Below are positions 21,072 through 33,700 of a stretch of 64,000 nt of DNA, one piece after another. A program made the translations under genes and the position numbers. Below the pieces are notes generated by a model that was not told the origin of the DNA, searched no databases, and saw only the letters and a list, made by a program, of their open reading frames with translations. The DNA comes from Bimuria novae-zelandiae CBS 107.79. Its lineage: Eukaryota > Ascomycota > Dothideomycetes > Pleosporales > Didymosphaeriaceae. The stretch is from positions 199,747 to 263,746 of the forward strand of contig ML976667.1 of assembly GCA_010015655.1 (NCBI GenBank), in the 5' to 3' direction. Numbering within the stretch: the first letter of the stretch is position 1; the number at the start of each line of letters is the position of its first letter.

Positions 21072-22714
21072 CCCCAGATTTGATCGCAGTTACTACACCA
21101 ATCGATCACTTCGCAGGATGCTTTGAGAGCAAGGTCTCAGCCCTATCCACTTGTGTGGCGTTCCCAATATTCGACACTGTTGATCTGAGATCTTTTGCTT
21201 TTGCCGCGTACCGTTGTCTCAGCGCCACGCTTCCCCACAGCCGGCTCTTGCTCGAAACCCCTACAAAGCTTCTCGCGCTGAGCGTTAAATCGATCGGTCC
21301 TTGAGATGGAGGTATTTCCGGACGCCCCGGCGGAAAATTGAATACCCCAAACAAAGCACTAACAGTACGAAGAATGTGCTCTATAACGGAGCCGTGAGTA
21401 AACTCTTGCGACCAATGGACAGTTTAATCACTCCAAAGCACAGACCAGGGAGCCAAACGTCTGGAACAGACCTTCGTGTAGCGGTGTTGTGGTGTCGGGC
21501 ACCCGTCTGTTCATGATAGCGCAGCAAGCCGTCGAGTTGTACAAGCGAGCGGAGCAGCGCGCTTTTGTTCACCCCAGAAGTTCCACCTCACCACTTCGAA
21601 TGTCGCGCTCTTGCCAAGTCTCCAACCATACAAGTATCGCTTTGTTGGACCAGGACACTCGTTATAAAGCTTTCTCAATGTCGCCAAGTTAGACACCTCA
21701 CACGACTCATTCACAGCTGCGCCGCTAGTCAAACAAAGGGAGAATCTGCGCACCTCGTCCTCGAATCCCTAACTCACTAAATCCTGTTGTCTTATGTATG
21801 CGCGCTTCCCCACGCTTTATGGTATGTGTCTTAAAGACTCGAGGTCGAAAGAAAGCCAGTAACCGCACTGCCCGCCCCCAAAGCTCCGGCCTTTATGTGG
21901 CTACGCGCTCCTCCTAACCGCCCAATCACAGTGCATCGCACAATGTCACAGCCACCGGACTCGACCCAGTTCTGGGTCCACCCTGCCTGAGCCGCATGCA
22001 CGTTCCTTTCCGGTGTGCTACACACTCGGCTCGATGGACAACTGTTACTGTGTGTGCTTGTGTTGAGGCGGCCCCGTTACGTTCGTTACGCCGTGTCGCT
22101 GCGCTACTGCTGCGCGTGCTGGATCCTGACGGCGTGCCAGGCGAGCTGTCACACGCCTCAGGCCCATGGTTCCTTAGGCTTGGGAACAGAGACCTGGGTT
22201 GCGGGCGTTGGAGCGGGGCCTGCATATCCGCACGCATGTCATTGCGAAAACTCCGTCCGATGTAAGCGGTGAGTGCTGCGGCATTGGGCTCGGCACCGTC
22301 GCACAACGAAATCAAGGTTATGGTTATAGCATGCAGTATCAAGATGTCAAATCCCCAAAGCCATGCGTATAGTCGCTATGCAGGAGTGTCCAATATACTG
22401 CAACAAGGTCCAGACGTAGGCATAATGGCCGCTGCAATACTGCGGTACGCTATAGAAGCGGGGTGAAAGCCATGTTCACATACACCGATGTAGTCACTTC
22501 GTTAGAAAGACAATAATGGGTTTGAAGCTCAATTAATTTGGCTCCCGTGCCCAAATAGGCAAGCAAGAGTGATTGGTATATCGCTACTCGGAGCTGCCCA
22601 ACGCACATCTCCGCACCCCTCTCCCGTGTCTCATATGCATGAATATCCCATCACGAAGTCGTAATATTCGTCCCATCATAATCCGTCCCTAGGTACCCAC
22701 CAGCGAATAAATTT
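21072..22714. other. Intergenic, no gene seen
   Basis: 1.6 kb upstream of the phosphodiesterase and downstream of eEF1B-gamma. It contains only short reading frames without motifs. The ends adjoining 21071 and 22714 would be the promoter of the former and the 3' untranslated region of the latter. Confidence 0.5.
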
Positions 22715-24168
22715 TTACTTAAAGATCTTGCCGTCAGCGTACTTGTACTCCTTGCCGTCGACAGTGATGGCCGGAGGCTCGTCAGCCCACTGCTGCTCAA
22801 CGAACTGGCGGTCCTCGGGCTTCTGGGGGTCGAGCTTGGTGAACTCGTAGCTCTCGTAGTCGGGAGCGACATCGAAAGCTGGCTGGTACTCCTGGCCACG
22901 GATGACGAAAGCGCCCTGAATGACGTTGTCGTTGTTCTCTCCATACACAGAGGCGGCGCCGAAGATGAACTTGCGGGAGCCCTCAAGACGAGCGAAGAGG
23001 CCACCAATCAAGTTGGAGGTCATGAACACAAGCTTGTTCTCCTTGTTGTACTTGTAGTCAACCTTCCAGATGGAGTACTCGTCGAACTTGACGTTCTCCC
23101 AGAACCAGGGCAGGGAGTCCTTGACGTCGTTGTTGGAGTACTGGCGCTTCCACTCATCCAGATCGAAGGTTGGGCGGTCGAGCAGAGCAAGTGGGTGCTT
23201 GGGCTTGGGCTTGGGGGCCTCCTCCTCCTCCTCCTCAGCGGGGGTCTCCTTGGGCTTGGGAGCAGCCTTGGGCTGCTCCTTCTTGGCCTCCTTCTTCGGG
23301 GGAACGTACTTGATGGCCTCGTCGATGAACTCTAGCTTGCCAGCTACTTCGGAATAGCTGGGAACGTTGTAGACGGTCTCGTACCAACGGGTAATGTTGG
23401 GGTTCTCCTCGCGCCAGGCCTTGTCGTAGAAGTACTGGAAGCCGCGGGCAAGGATAGAGGCAGTGAAGAAGTCAGCGAGAGTGAGGCGCTCGCCGACGAG
23501 GTAGGTGTGGGTGAGGAAGTATTCCTCAAGGACGTGGACGGCCTTGGTGGCGGCGGCCTTAGAATCCTCAACGTTCTTCTTGTTGTAGGGGTCGCGACCG
23601 ATGAGGGGGCGGAACCAGCCACCAAGAGGAATGAGGATCTCAGTGTTGGCGTATGACATCCAGCGCAGGATGGAAGCGTAGTCCTGCTTGGTCTTGCCAA
23701 GAAGGGCGGTCTTCTCGTTCTGGGAGGTGACTGTGATGGTGAGCTTGAGTCACACCACGTGGGAACAATATATTGCAATATATTGGCGCCAAAATCAGAG
23801 TTGAAGATTCTCAACATCGTTGTTCAGACAGGGATAACTGAATGATAATATGCCTCATCCTTATGCGCGAGTAGAGTGGAGAGGAACTTACGGTAGACGG
23901 CAATGGCGATGGTCTCGCTGAGAACGAAGCCATCGGCACCCTCGAACGTTGGGACCTTGCCGAGCTTGTTGAGCTTCAGGTACTCGGTCGAGACACCATT
24001 TGCGGGTACAGTCTCGACGAACTCGAGGTCAAGACCATTCTCCTTTGCCACGGCGAGCAGCGACGTGGTGCGCGGGTTGCCCTACGAGCACGTTAGGCGC
24101 CCTCGCTCAACAAGTAGAAGTCCCATGGTAACACGAACCGGATAGCTGTAGAGCTTGCCGAAAGACAT
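22715..24168 (-). CDS. EEF1G: Translation elongation factor 1B gamma subunit
   Basis: Three exons on the minus strand: 24168-24139, 24081-23892 and 23730-22715, joined in frame to 411 residues. The first exon encodes only ten residues (MSFGKLYSYP), as in many fungal orthologues; its donor is GTTCGT. Residues ~1-80 are a thioredoxin-like GST N-domain and ~90-210 the GST C-domain. Residues ~217-252 are a Lys/Pro/Glu-rich linker, and ~253-411 the conserved EF1G domain (TFDLDEWKRQYSN, WKVDYKYN). The subunit scaffolds the eEF1B exchange complex that recharges eEF1A with GTP. Codon use is strongly biased to C- and G-ending codons, typical of a highly expressed gene. It shares a 270-bp divergent promoter region with the uS9m gene. 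Confidence 0.95.
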
Positions 24169-24438
24169 GATTGCGATGTTCCTGGAATACAAGCAGCACA
24201 ATCAAGCGTTGGCAGGCAGTGGTCGAAAAATGCGAGTTTGGATGGAGGAGGCGGGGCAACGACGAGGGAAGAGCTTTTTGTGCCGGAGAAATTGCGCGCC
24301 GGTCACACCTTCCCTAAACGAGCAAGGAAGGAAGGCGCTCGGACGTCGCGCCTTCCTCAGAATTTCCAACGACAACAGCAGCTCTCAAGGAAGCCATCAG
24401 ACCTTGCGACGACGCATTGTGACCTACCTGTAGCCGCC
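24169..24438. promoter_or_regulatory. Divergent promoter region between eEF1B-gamma and uS9m
   Basis: Only 270 bp separate the two start codons, so the promoters and 5' untranslated regions of a cytosolic translation factor and a mitochondrial ribosomal protein must share this space. No TATA box is evident; this is inferred from layout alone. Confidence 0.6.
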
Positions 24439-25498
24439 ATGGTGCGAGGCGAGCTCTCCAGAAGCATTTGGGCAGCCGCTGAAGGCTTGCTGAGTGCACC
24501 ACGCCCACAATGCACGCGGACCATGCGATACGTGCAAAGGAGCATGCGACCGACAACGCGCCTCATCTCGACCACCCGCCCACGGAGCGCCGAGCTCATG
24601 GACGAGACTCTCACAACATCGCCCGAGCCATTCACTGCTGCATCGGAAATCAATTTCGAAGATGAGGTCGAGGATGAGGAAGCTGCTAAACAGGGCAAGA
24701 GCGACCAGAAAAAACTTCAGACACTACGAATCGTTCCCGCGTCTCCGTCATACTTCAGCGCGAAACCGACCTTTACTGACGACTGGATACATCTGTCTGC
24801 TCTGCTTCGCAGCGTTGCGACACTGCCCACCGTGCCAAACTCCGAGGCTCCCAGAGTAGCATGGAAGACCATCGACCAATATCGCATCATGACGAACGAG
24901 CCGGTTAAGACACAGAGATATCACAAGATGATGCATATACTGAAGCGATTGAACTGTATTCATCCTTCTTTGATGCCAGAGCAGGTTAGGACAGCAATGC
25001 GACGGTACATGAAGGACAGCCAGCCCGGTGATGTGGTTCCTGCCCCAGGAGTGATAGATGAATGGGGGCGAGCCAGGGGCGTTGGTCGTAGGAAGACTTC
25101 ATCGGCTGTGGCATGGATTGTTGAAGGCGAGGGAGAAGTTTTGGTCAATGGCAAATCCCTGTCGCAGTTCTTCGGACGATTGCACCATCGCGAGAGCGCT
25201 GTCTGGGCACTGAAGGCCACGCAGAGACTGGACAAGTACAACATTTTTGGTCTGGTGCAAGGTGGAGGATCTACGGGTCAGGCGGAGGCGTTGACCTTGG
25301 CTGTTGCAAAAGCGCTGCTGGTGCACGAGCCGGCCTTGAAACCTGCTTTGCGACGGGGTGAGTTTGTCCACCCTTCCTGCTACTCTTACATGCTGATACT
25401 CTACAGCTGGTTGCATCACTCGAGACCCGCGAAAGGTGGAAAGGAAGAAGACAGGACATGTCAAGGCACGCAAGATGCCCACCTGGGTCAAGCGTTAA
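24439..25498 (+). CDS. MRPS9: Mitochondrial small-subunit ribosomal protein uS9m
   Basis: Two exons, 24439-25357 and 25407-25498, with a 49-bp intron (GTGAGT..CTACAG), giving 336 residues. The second exon restores the diagnostic uS9 tail: [15 protein letters not shown] and the terminal [11 protein letters not shown]. Upstream, [20 protein letters not shown] and [20 protein letters not shown] are the uS9 core, at roughly residues 200-310. The first ~60 residues are rich in Arg, Ser and Thr with few acids, as in a mitochondrial presequence; ~65-95 are acidic. The protein binds the 3' domain of the small-subunit rRNA near the decoding site. ATG 24439 was chosen because longer in-frame extensions begin without an ATG; ATG 24523 is an alternative start. 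Confidence 0.92.
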
Positions 25499-28400
25499 GT
25501 GTTTTGCGAGCTGTATATTATCTTTGTGCATTAGCATATGTGCGCTTTGTAACATACTCCAATGTGGGACGGCCGAACTGTGGGTCGATCCTGTCTTCCA
25601 AATATCGATTTCATCTGCCGACTTACAAAGTATGGTGACCATTACGTTTCGCGTTTTACTAATCAGCTTCCTGCAAATTTTCAATCGACTCGGATACCAT
25701 TTCACTTCCGGAATATGGGCTATTCCCCATGGGATTCACCGTCACGACGGACTGGACGATAATTTGTCCGCCGTAAAAGAAAGGACAAATTCCTCTCCGC
25801 GTTGGCGTTCAAACGATATAGCGGATGACAATAAAGGTATCGTCTCGGATATGCTTCGGCGAAACTTGTGTTTCCAAGATCTCTTTAACTTAGGTTTAAG
25901 CCTGACAACAACCCTGACCGAACGGCTCGTTCACGCTGTCTGACCACTCACGGCGCATCGTTCTTCCGATCCCCTGACTCTTCTCTTACATCTGGAAGTC
26001 ATTGGCGCGGCTACATCCGAGGCTCGCTATATGACGCAGGTTTGCTTCTCTCATAATGTGCTCGCCGAACAATTGAGTCTTCTAGTGCTCCTTTTTTGTG
26101 TAGCTGAACGTCAAGATTGAACGACTCGCGACGCGCTAAGGATGGTGTCCCTGGGCTGATCGCAGGTGCGGCATTCTAACCAAAATAGTCCTCCTAAAGT
26201 AGGTTGGCGCGTCGAACTACACATGCTACGTTGTTTAGAACAATTTCGACGATGGATCTTGACCGGAACGTGGCTGATACCACGGTCACGACTCGCAACA
26301 AGTAGGTACCGTCGCCAGGAACGTGCGGGCGCAAGAACATCATTTAGGAACAGGCGTGTGTTGGCGTACTCCTAACTCGTCGAATTGCAGGCAAGGCGAT
26401 GAATCAATCTGCAGACCAATCAACGCACTCGCCCTGTCGCTTCCCCAAATGCTCGCTTCTGCGATCTCAACGGCAATCAGGCGGGAGCAGCCCTAACGGC
26501 TAAAAGGCCAGATGTATGTGCTTGACACGGCAGTGGCACAGAGGCGGAAGCATGGTAACAGCCGAATGAATTTCAAATTGCGGAGGACGTGCGCAGCATC
26601 AGACCACATGGAACGCGAGGATCTCGGAATGGCCGCCGATGATGTAATGGTTGCTTTTCAGGCAACCTCCCAGCTGCAAATCTTGCGGCACAGACGTGCA
26701 GTCGTTCTAGAAACAAACGAAAAAAAAACGACATGACAGCTTTCTAGAAAGCTGTTCACAGCGCCTGCAATTTCGGCTGTGTTATGCCGCAATGGGCGAG
26801 TACCGGATTGCTGCTGCTGGGCCAGATGGCGCACCAATGGCCACGTTCACACCGAGATCCAACCTGGACGCCGCCTGTTTCATGACGCGGCTGCGCAACA
26901 CATGTGTGGGCGAGTGAGATCGGGAGTTCTGCGCGTCTTCCAGAAGCTTAACGCAAGCAGAGAACCCCTGCAGCGCGACACGTGAGGGCGACGTTCACGG
27001 CGCCCGCAATGGGCGCGCTTTCGCCACATGGAACACGCGTGAGTGCGCGTGCCGGCACGTGTTCGAGCAATTTGATGGTTTCTCGTCGTACCACGAAACG
27101 CTTACAACAAGCGTCCGAAGCGTTGGCCGTGCGCCGGAAGGAGGTTTGCAGTGCATTAGAGCTGCTGCTGAGGGCCAGTCAGACGTGCAGGAGCTTGGCC
27201 GACGTTCGCGGAGCGTTCTGCCCTCGACGAGGCTCTTGGCGCCATGTCTCTGAGAGAGACGGCCTAGGGGCCCTGCCAAACACGGAACCACATGTGTGCA
27301 GTTGCCCAGAAGGCGTTGGCGTGCGGCGGGATCGACGAGTGAGGCTGCGTGAGGATCGGCCTGCGCGTATCGATCCCTGCTCCGGCGGCGTCAGAGAGAT
27401 GAGGGTGCCGAACCACTTTCACCCCCTGGCGGAGCACGGGCTCCTCGCTGGATGGAATGTCAGCGCCTCGAGCAGCAACACCACATGATGACGCTGCAAA
27501 GGTCTAGAGAATCGTCTGATGATTTAGCCTGCAGCGAAACGAATGAACACCCCGCCCCTCGCCAACGCGTCCTGAATTCTCGCCTGCATGAAACGCCTTT
27601 GCGACACTGTGTCTTTCCAGGCCTCCTAACGTCGAGCGAAACGCGCAGTTGTTGGCTCGTCGCCGGCCCCCTTGGGTCAGCTCAGCGTGGGCAGGTAGGT
27701 ATGCAATCCCATTTGTGGCGCACTATCACCGTCAATTGACCACCACGGGGAGCATGTAGCACTGCGCAGCTGGCCGCCCAGGCTGCTGGGCTGCTGGAAC
27801 AGTTCCTGGCCATGTCCCTCGGACGACGGCATCGTTCGCGGACGCGCCAGGCCAGTGAGACGCGTGCTTCTCCGCGCATGAAGCTGCCGACAGCTGTTGT
27901 GTTCCGGCCTGCGGAAAGAATGCTGACAGAAGTGCGGGCGTCCACCGAACAGCGCCGTGATGCCCTGCAGAAGAGAAAACCTGTCGAGCGTCTTGCAGAT
28001 CGTCAATGGCGATCTATAACCGTGGCTGCAGGGCCTCATGCTAGTTCGAGCCCCGCCATATCACCGTCGGATATCGGAGACTTTGTCCAGGTACGGTCAT
28101 TCAAAACAAGCCTCTCATCTTTTCTCTCCCTCCCTCCACTACCACCCCCCGGCGCAAAGCCACACCCAGTTGTCAGGTACCTCGTACCCCAAACGCGGCC
28201 TGGCTCGATCTCCCATGCCCTTCCTCGCCCGCCGGCCCTATTATTATACTGTGGCCGCCGCCGTGGCGCGTTGGCCTTCTTTTCTTTTGCTTCCTTCCGC
28301 TTGATGCTCTACACCCCCCATGTGGCTGTTCCTGCCCTCACATCGTCGTCCCCATCGTCCCGACATCACTCGCCCTTCTTAGCACTCCCGTCACCCCCAC

Positions 28401-29472
28401 TTGCACCCTTAGACTAATCTTGCATCCGACGCCAGCTACGGTAGCGGCGAGCTTTGGCAAGCAAATCCGCCCGGGCGTCTCCTCGTGACGCAACCTGACT
28501 TAAGAGTCCACTCCGCCACTGCCCAATGAGACCACGCCCGCTCGACTGTTTCCATTGAAAGGCTTTTTCTTCTGGGCCGCATTTGAACTTGTGGACCAGT
28601 GCAAGGGTCGGCGAGCAAAGCAAGACTGTCGCACTTCCATCTTGACGCGGATCCAACGCTTCACCTCCCACTGCACCTGCTCCCTATCGTCCTGTGCGTC
28701 CGAAGAGGTCCCCATCGTGACGGACGCCAACGCATCGTAGGGCTGGCCAGCTGCCGAAACGTAGGCGTTGGGCTGTTTGAGACGATCCAGTAATCTGGCT
28801 GTCTACGGGCCCGGTCCATTCGGGCTCTTGATCGTGTGCAAGGACAGCCCTACTCGGACACGCCGCGTTCCTGGGGAGCATTACACCAAGCCCAAGTGCG
28901 TCAGGGTCTTCCACGTTTCCTTTTGACCGCCACGGTCCTATCACGGGGTGGCTGCGTGCCCGGTGCCCTCCACCGTCGCCAGCGTCATCTCGACGTTTCC
29001 GCATCGGGACACCGCCTTCCGGGGTTTGAATAGAGACATCCTCGTCGCAGCGGGCCGAGGATATCCTTGCGAGCGCGCCAGAGCAGTGAGGCGTTGCGCC
29101 GGCTGTTCTTCCAGTGTTGGCTGCGCGGGCGATGCGACAAGGCGCTGTTTATATTCATCCGGAGAAGCCTCGAACGTCGTCCCGCTCTTGACTTGGACGT
29201 CACTCCTCACCACTGCCCTGGGGAACCGCCCTCCTTCACCGCGACCCTTCCTCTTTCGACGCCGGCTAAGTGCTCCTTCCTGCCTGCGGCCCGCCGACGC
29301 TCGCTCCTTCCCGCCACCATCCTCGCGCCTGAGTGCACCTGCCCGCGCCCGTCCTCCCGTCCGTCGACACGTCTCCAAGCTGGCAAATTACGCGACCCCG
29401 CCAGTGTCGCCCTCGGCGTATAGGGCCCTCGAACCGCCCTTCAACGCGCAGCTCAAGAGCCGGCCGGGTGGG
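25499..29472. other. Long intergenic region, no gene supported
   Basis: About 4 kb without a convincing gene. Several frames of 80-200 codons exist (for example at 26982 and 27812 on the plus strand) but have no recognisable domains, and their composition follows local GC. From about 28100 the plus strand is CT-rich, as in many fungal promoters and 5' leaders, and this part probably belongs to the gene starting at 29473. A non-coding transcript cannot be excluded. Confidence 0.45.
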
Positions 29473-30758
29473 ATGGACAATGACCGCCGGCCACGGCAGA
29501 GCACCGCAGGTTACGCGAGCCAGCGAGGCACGCTGCTCCAACCACAAACATCCTATCCTGTGGTAAGCGCATCCGACCGCTTCAGGCAGGCGCCCTTGAC
29601 CGCCTCTCAACCGCCCACGTCGGCGCCCGCCAGTCGCGCGGGCGCCGGCGCACCCAGTTACGGTTACGCTTACGAAGGAGGCTCACAGTTCGTCGGATCG
29701 GCCCTCCAGCAGCCGGGCGTGCAGTACGCCGCCGCGGACTATGCCGACCAGCAGCAGGCGCCCACGCGCGCGTCCCAACAGTACTCGCAGTACCCCCAGA
29801 GCGTCATGTACAATGTGCCCGCCCAGCCCTCGCAGCCGGGCTCGTCGCAGTACGAGGCCGTGCCACAGTATCAGCAGAACAGGGACTCGGCTATAGAGGT
29901 CCTGGGCACCAACTTCGGCGTTGCACAACCGCAATACTACGGTGGTGTGCCCAGCGAGGGTGGCCCCACGAGCGCGCCGGCCTCTGCCATTGCGCCGCAG
30001 AGCGTCCCCTCCCAGTATCCACCCATCGGATATACACCGCAGCAGCCTGCACCGGCCTACTCCACCGCCGCCATGACAGACCCACACCTGCCCACCTCCC
30101 ACGGAGGCTACTCCCAGCCTGCATATCCGCAACCTCAGCCGCAGCAGGAGAGCAGCGGCAACGAGTATGACGACTTCTACAACACCTACCAGACGGAACT
30201 CAAGAAGACGTTTGAGCAGATCCGTGACGGGCGGCTGAGCGAAGCCGCACCGGCGCTGGACCGGCTATCGGAATGGTTACTGCACTGGGCTGAGACCTTG
30301 GGTGAGTCTGTTCGCACTGTACAGCGAGGACGAGCAGCTGAATTGACTATAGGCCTAGTACGCGACGACGAGACGCATTACCAGATGCGCCTCAAGCTAT
30401 GGGAGGAGTTCAACCACTGCTGGCTAAGCTTGTTTCAAAAACAGTACGATATGGTAGAAGCCACGCAAACTACAGGCCAGCGACCACAGCCGCCGCAGTC
30501 CCTAATCGAGTACGACTTCATCGAGAAGATGGGCTCCAAGCTCATAAAAAATTGCGACAACATGGAGAAGCACGGGCTCGTCGACTACCAGATGGGCGTG
30601 TGGGAGGAAGAGATCACCGCGAGTGCGTGCAACCTGTTCCCATCTTGATTCGTAGCTGACCACCCTTAGTGTTGATGAAATGTCTGGACCAACTCGAAAG
30701 GCTCGGCGCCGTGCCTTCCGCGCAACGACCCATGGCTTCCAGCTCACGACGGCGATAA
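29473..30758 (+). CDS. Conserved fungal protein of unknown function, Q/P/Y/S-rich N-terminus
   Basis: Predicted exons 29473-30301, 30353-30622 and 30670-30758 give 395 residues. The first intron (51 bp) is a multiple of three and stop-free, so it can be mistaken for coding sequence. The second (GTGCGT..TTAG, 47 bp) leads to the tail MLMKCLDQLERLGAVPSAQR. Residues ~1-225 are low-complexity, rich in Gln, Pro, Tyr, Ser and Ala, and probably disordered. Residues ~229-380 are a helical region (YDDFYNTYQTELKKTFEQIR, then LWEEFNHCWLSLFQKQYDMV) that looks like a real domain, but I cannot name its family. The frame is open upstream to 28948 but has no ATG before 29473. The Q/Y-rich character suggests a nuclear or RNA-granule role; that is speculation. 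Confidence 0.75.
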
Positions 30759-33700
30759 TACAAGCTTTCTGCGGCGATAATCCTCTCCGTGCCTTTCGAT
30801 GGCGCTCGTACCTGCTGCGCTAACGACGCATCGGCCGAAGCCACCTCGCTTAATCCTCCGTTATACTGTGCGATACTCTAGTGTACCATGTACATGACGC
30901 CAGCTTCCGTTTCGTGAGTTCTCCGCTGCTTCCTCGGATTTTCTTTTCTTTTCTCATGGTACATGATTGTTTTTCATGCATTTACGCATTTCACGCATGT
31001 TCGCATTCCATTCACGTCACTCTTCTCCCAGCGTCTGGATTTCTTTCTCCGCATCTGAGAGAGGCTTGGAAAGTGTGGGGAATGGGAGCAGGTTTTCGAC
31101 CTTGGTTGATTTCAGCGACCCTGGAACCCGGCACAAGATGTGTTTCCTTTTCTCGTCTCCGATTTGTCGCTTTCCTGTTCAGGCACTGTGCATTAGATGG
31201 ACGACACGGCAAAAGGCTTGGGCATTGGGTTCTCATGGATGCGCTGTACAATGACACGGAAAATGGCTAGGGTTTGGGCGGACATCTGACTTTGGGCTTC
31301 TGCTTGCTTCTCCTGTTGATGGCACTAATGAACGAGATGGCCGGTGCTGGCGTCGGTCGGTGCTTTGTTTGGAACCTAATGACATGAGATGCGGTGTTCG
31401 CTGGGCATCGATACTCTGGGGAAAAAGGAGCGTGCCCAGACTATTGTCTTCGGTGGAGATGGGGACACAGTCAGGGAAGCAGACAAGAGAGGGAGAATCG
31501 GGCGATTGTGGGCCACGATGGGCTGCGATGACGAGGGTAGTCAAAGCCCAGAAAAAGTCGGGCTGCGTTTGTAGTTGGGCAGCAACACTAGCTCACTGTA
31601 TTAGCTTACTCATAGACTCTCAATTCCTCCGTAGTATTGCAAAGATTTACAGGAATTATCCAAGTTTGAAAAACGTCCCAAATCACTTGTCGTTGGCATG
31701 TTGACTTGGCGTGGATGCTACTTCCTTGTGCGACGTGGAGTGCTCGTGCCATGCGCAGCTGCCAGGGTCGTCGCCCGCCTCATTTACGACCACATCTCAC
31801 ATGCATTTTCGGAAAGCCTCACGTATTGATAATGCCACCACGATCTCACATGCCGCCACCATGTCGCCGCGCGATCTCGTTCCTCGGGCTCGGATCGAGG
31901 CGTCGAATGGCGGCTGCAGAAGCCCGCGGTTGACGTGTATCACACTCCACATCCCTCGTTGGAATCCTTGCTCTGCAGGCGCCCATTCGGGCAAAAAGAA
32001 ATCCAGGAACCACTGCGTCGGGAACAGGATCGACGCACGCTATGCTCGCTTTCCATTCCATCACATCTCGTCACTTCGCAGCAGCTCGCAGGAGCACACG
32101 CAACCTGACGCGATGTCGATCATACACAATCGTGCTTTTATGCACAGAAGAACGGAAACAACAATGCGAGGCTCTCCTCGCGATGCGGAGTGATTACTAT
32201 TGCTGTAATGAGTAACGCACATCTCACTCGCCGCGCGGCCACCAGGGGAAGGAGAGCAAGTTTCCCTTCCCCGGCGCACACCACCCTGGTGGACGGGCTT
32301 AGCGCCCCAGTGCACATGAGCATCGACATACACACGGCGTCTTGACGCGTCCGGAGGCAGTCGGAACTCGGCCAATGGACGGAGATCCTGCGTGTGGGAG
32401 ACGAAGTCCACAGCCGGTCGTCTCCGTCGCTGTGGGAGCAGGCATCGGGGGTTTTGCGACATGACAGCGCTGACGAACTACGCCTCACAGATGCAGTATA
32501 CTCGAATGGCGCGATCACCAGAAGGAAATGAGGCTCGGAAACATGCCGAGCTGTGGCGGAGAGATCCGGTGTTCGAATCTGAGGTAGAGATGCCACCCCT
32601 GCGTTTGGCGTATTATTGAAAGATTCTAAGAGATGATGGGCGGGGATGTGGCGGAGTCGGAAGGCGAGCGAATCCTCCGCCAGGTCCCGCCAGCCTTTCC
32701 CCCGTGCAAGGGGAATATATGTACAAGGGAGCAAAATGTATTGATGTTCCCAGGAGGGAAGGTTCCCTGGTCCCCTGCATTGGCGTCTGCCAAGTGCAGG
32801 AGCTATTGTGGGTCTCAACCCCGCGCGAGGGACCTGCGAACAATATCGACTTCCTTCGCAACACCACATCAGCTGTCTGATTCGCTTTGCACGAAATTGC
32901 ACCAATACATCAGCTTCGTCGCTTTAGCCTCGCCGGGAAAGAGATGCCGTCATCGGGCGAGCTTACGTAATCTATGCTCTTTGGCATTGAAACCTCGCCA
33001 GAGAGGACTTACGCGTCGTGCGAAGACTCTGGTCTGCCTCAGTTAGAATGACTTCGACGCACAACGCTTTACCAGAATGCGCCTTGACCCCGCAGGAACT
33101 TTGACTGTCAGCTTGGCAAACAATTGCCGATGCAAGTCTCGTTCCATGGCAATCGCGCGCATCGGACCGAAGGTTGCCGAACTCATCCATTCGCACCACC
33201 TGACTAAGACGTTGGATACACGGTACTTCCCACCTTCCCCACTTGGGACGCACCCGTAGCACGGTCATTTCGAGCGTGGCAGCCACCTCGTCAAGGCACG
33301 AAACTAATCATTCCAAGATTCACACAGTGAACTACACCTGTTGCACGAGGTTGCTATGACTGAAACAGCGCGCTCCATATTGCTGACAGGCTTACAAGGT
33401 CACAGCCTAGGTGTCACATCGTTGACAGCGGCACGTTCGGACACGAGGTGGAAGTTGCGGATGAGGTAGGTGTGGCGCACGCAAGCTTGAAACACGACCC
33501 TACTTGAAGAGCATTTACGCAAGCCCATATTCCTTTTGCTGATCCACCAACACCTATTCTTAGGACGCCTTGATGTGCCGCGATTACCCATGATCAGCCT
33601 CGTGGCAGCCTTGCCGTCCCGCTGATGCGTCATTGACTTCTGCTCCCGGCTGGCCTCGGATCGCCGTCGTATTCACGACACGGATGAATTATCACCCTGA

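Noticed and set aside
21950..22010. Minus-strand tRNA-like motif (CTGGGTCGAGTCCGG)
   Set aside because: The T-loop lacks the usual TTC, and no cloverleaf can be folded with the flanking sequence.
24238..24438. N-terminal extension of uS9m
   Set aside because: It would enter the divergent promoter region and has no ATG in frame except the internal one at 24439.
26982..27488. 168-codon plus-strand frame
   Set aside because: No recognisable domain, Arg/Cys/Ser-rich, overlaps other equally long frames on both strands.
28948..29472. N-terminal extension of the Q-rich protein
   Set aside because: The frame is open but contains no ATG before 29473, and its Arg/Ser/Pro-rich translation looks like CT-rich leader sequence.
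32500..32600. Possible tRNA around GTGTTCGAATCTGAG
   Set aside because: The bases flanking the TTCGAAT loop do not pair into a T-stem and the rest of the cloverleaf is missing.
32138..32905. 255-codon minus-strand frame
   Set aside because: Composition rich in Arg, Ser, Leu and Cys typical of random GC-balanced sequence; starts and stops without domain content or neighbouring exons.
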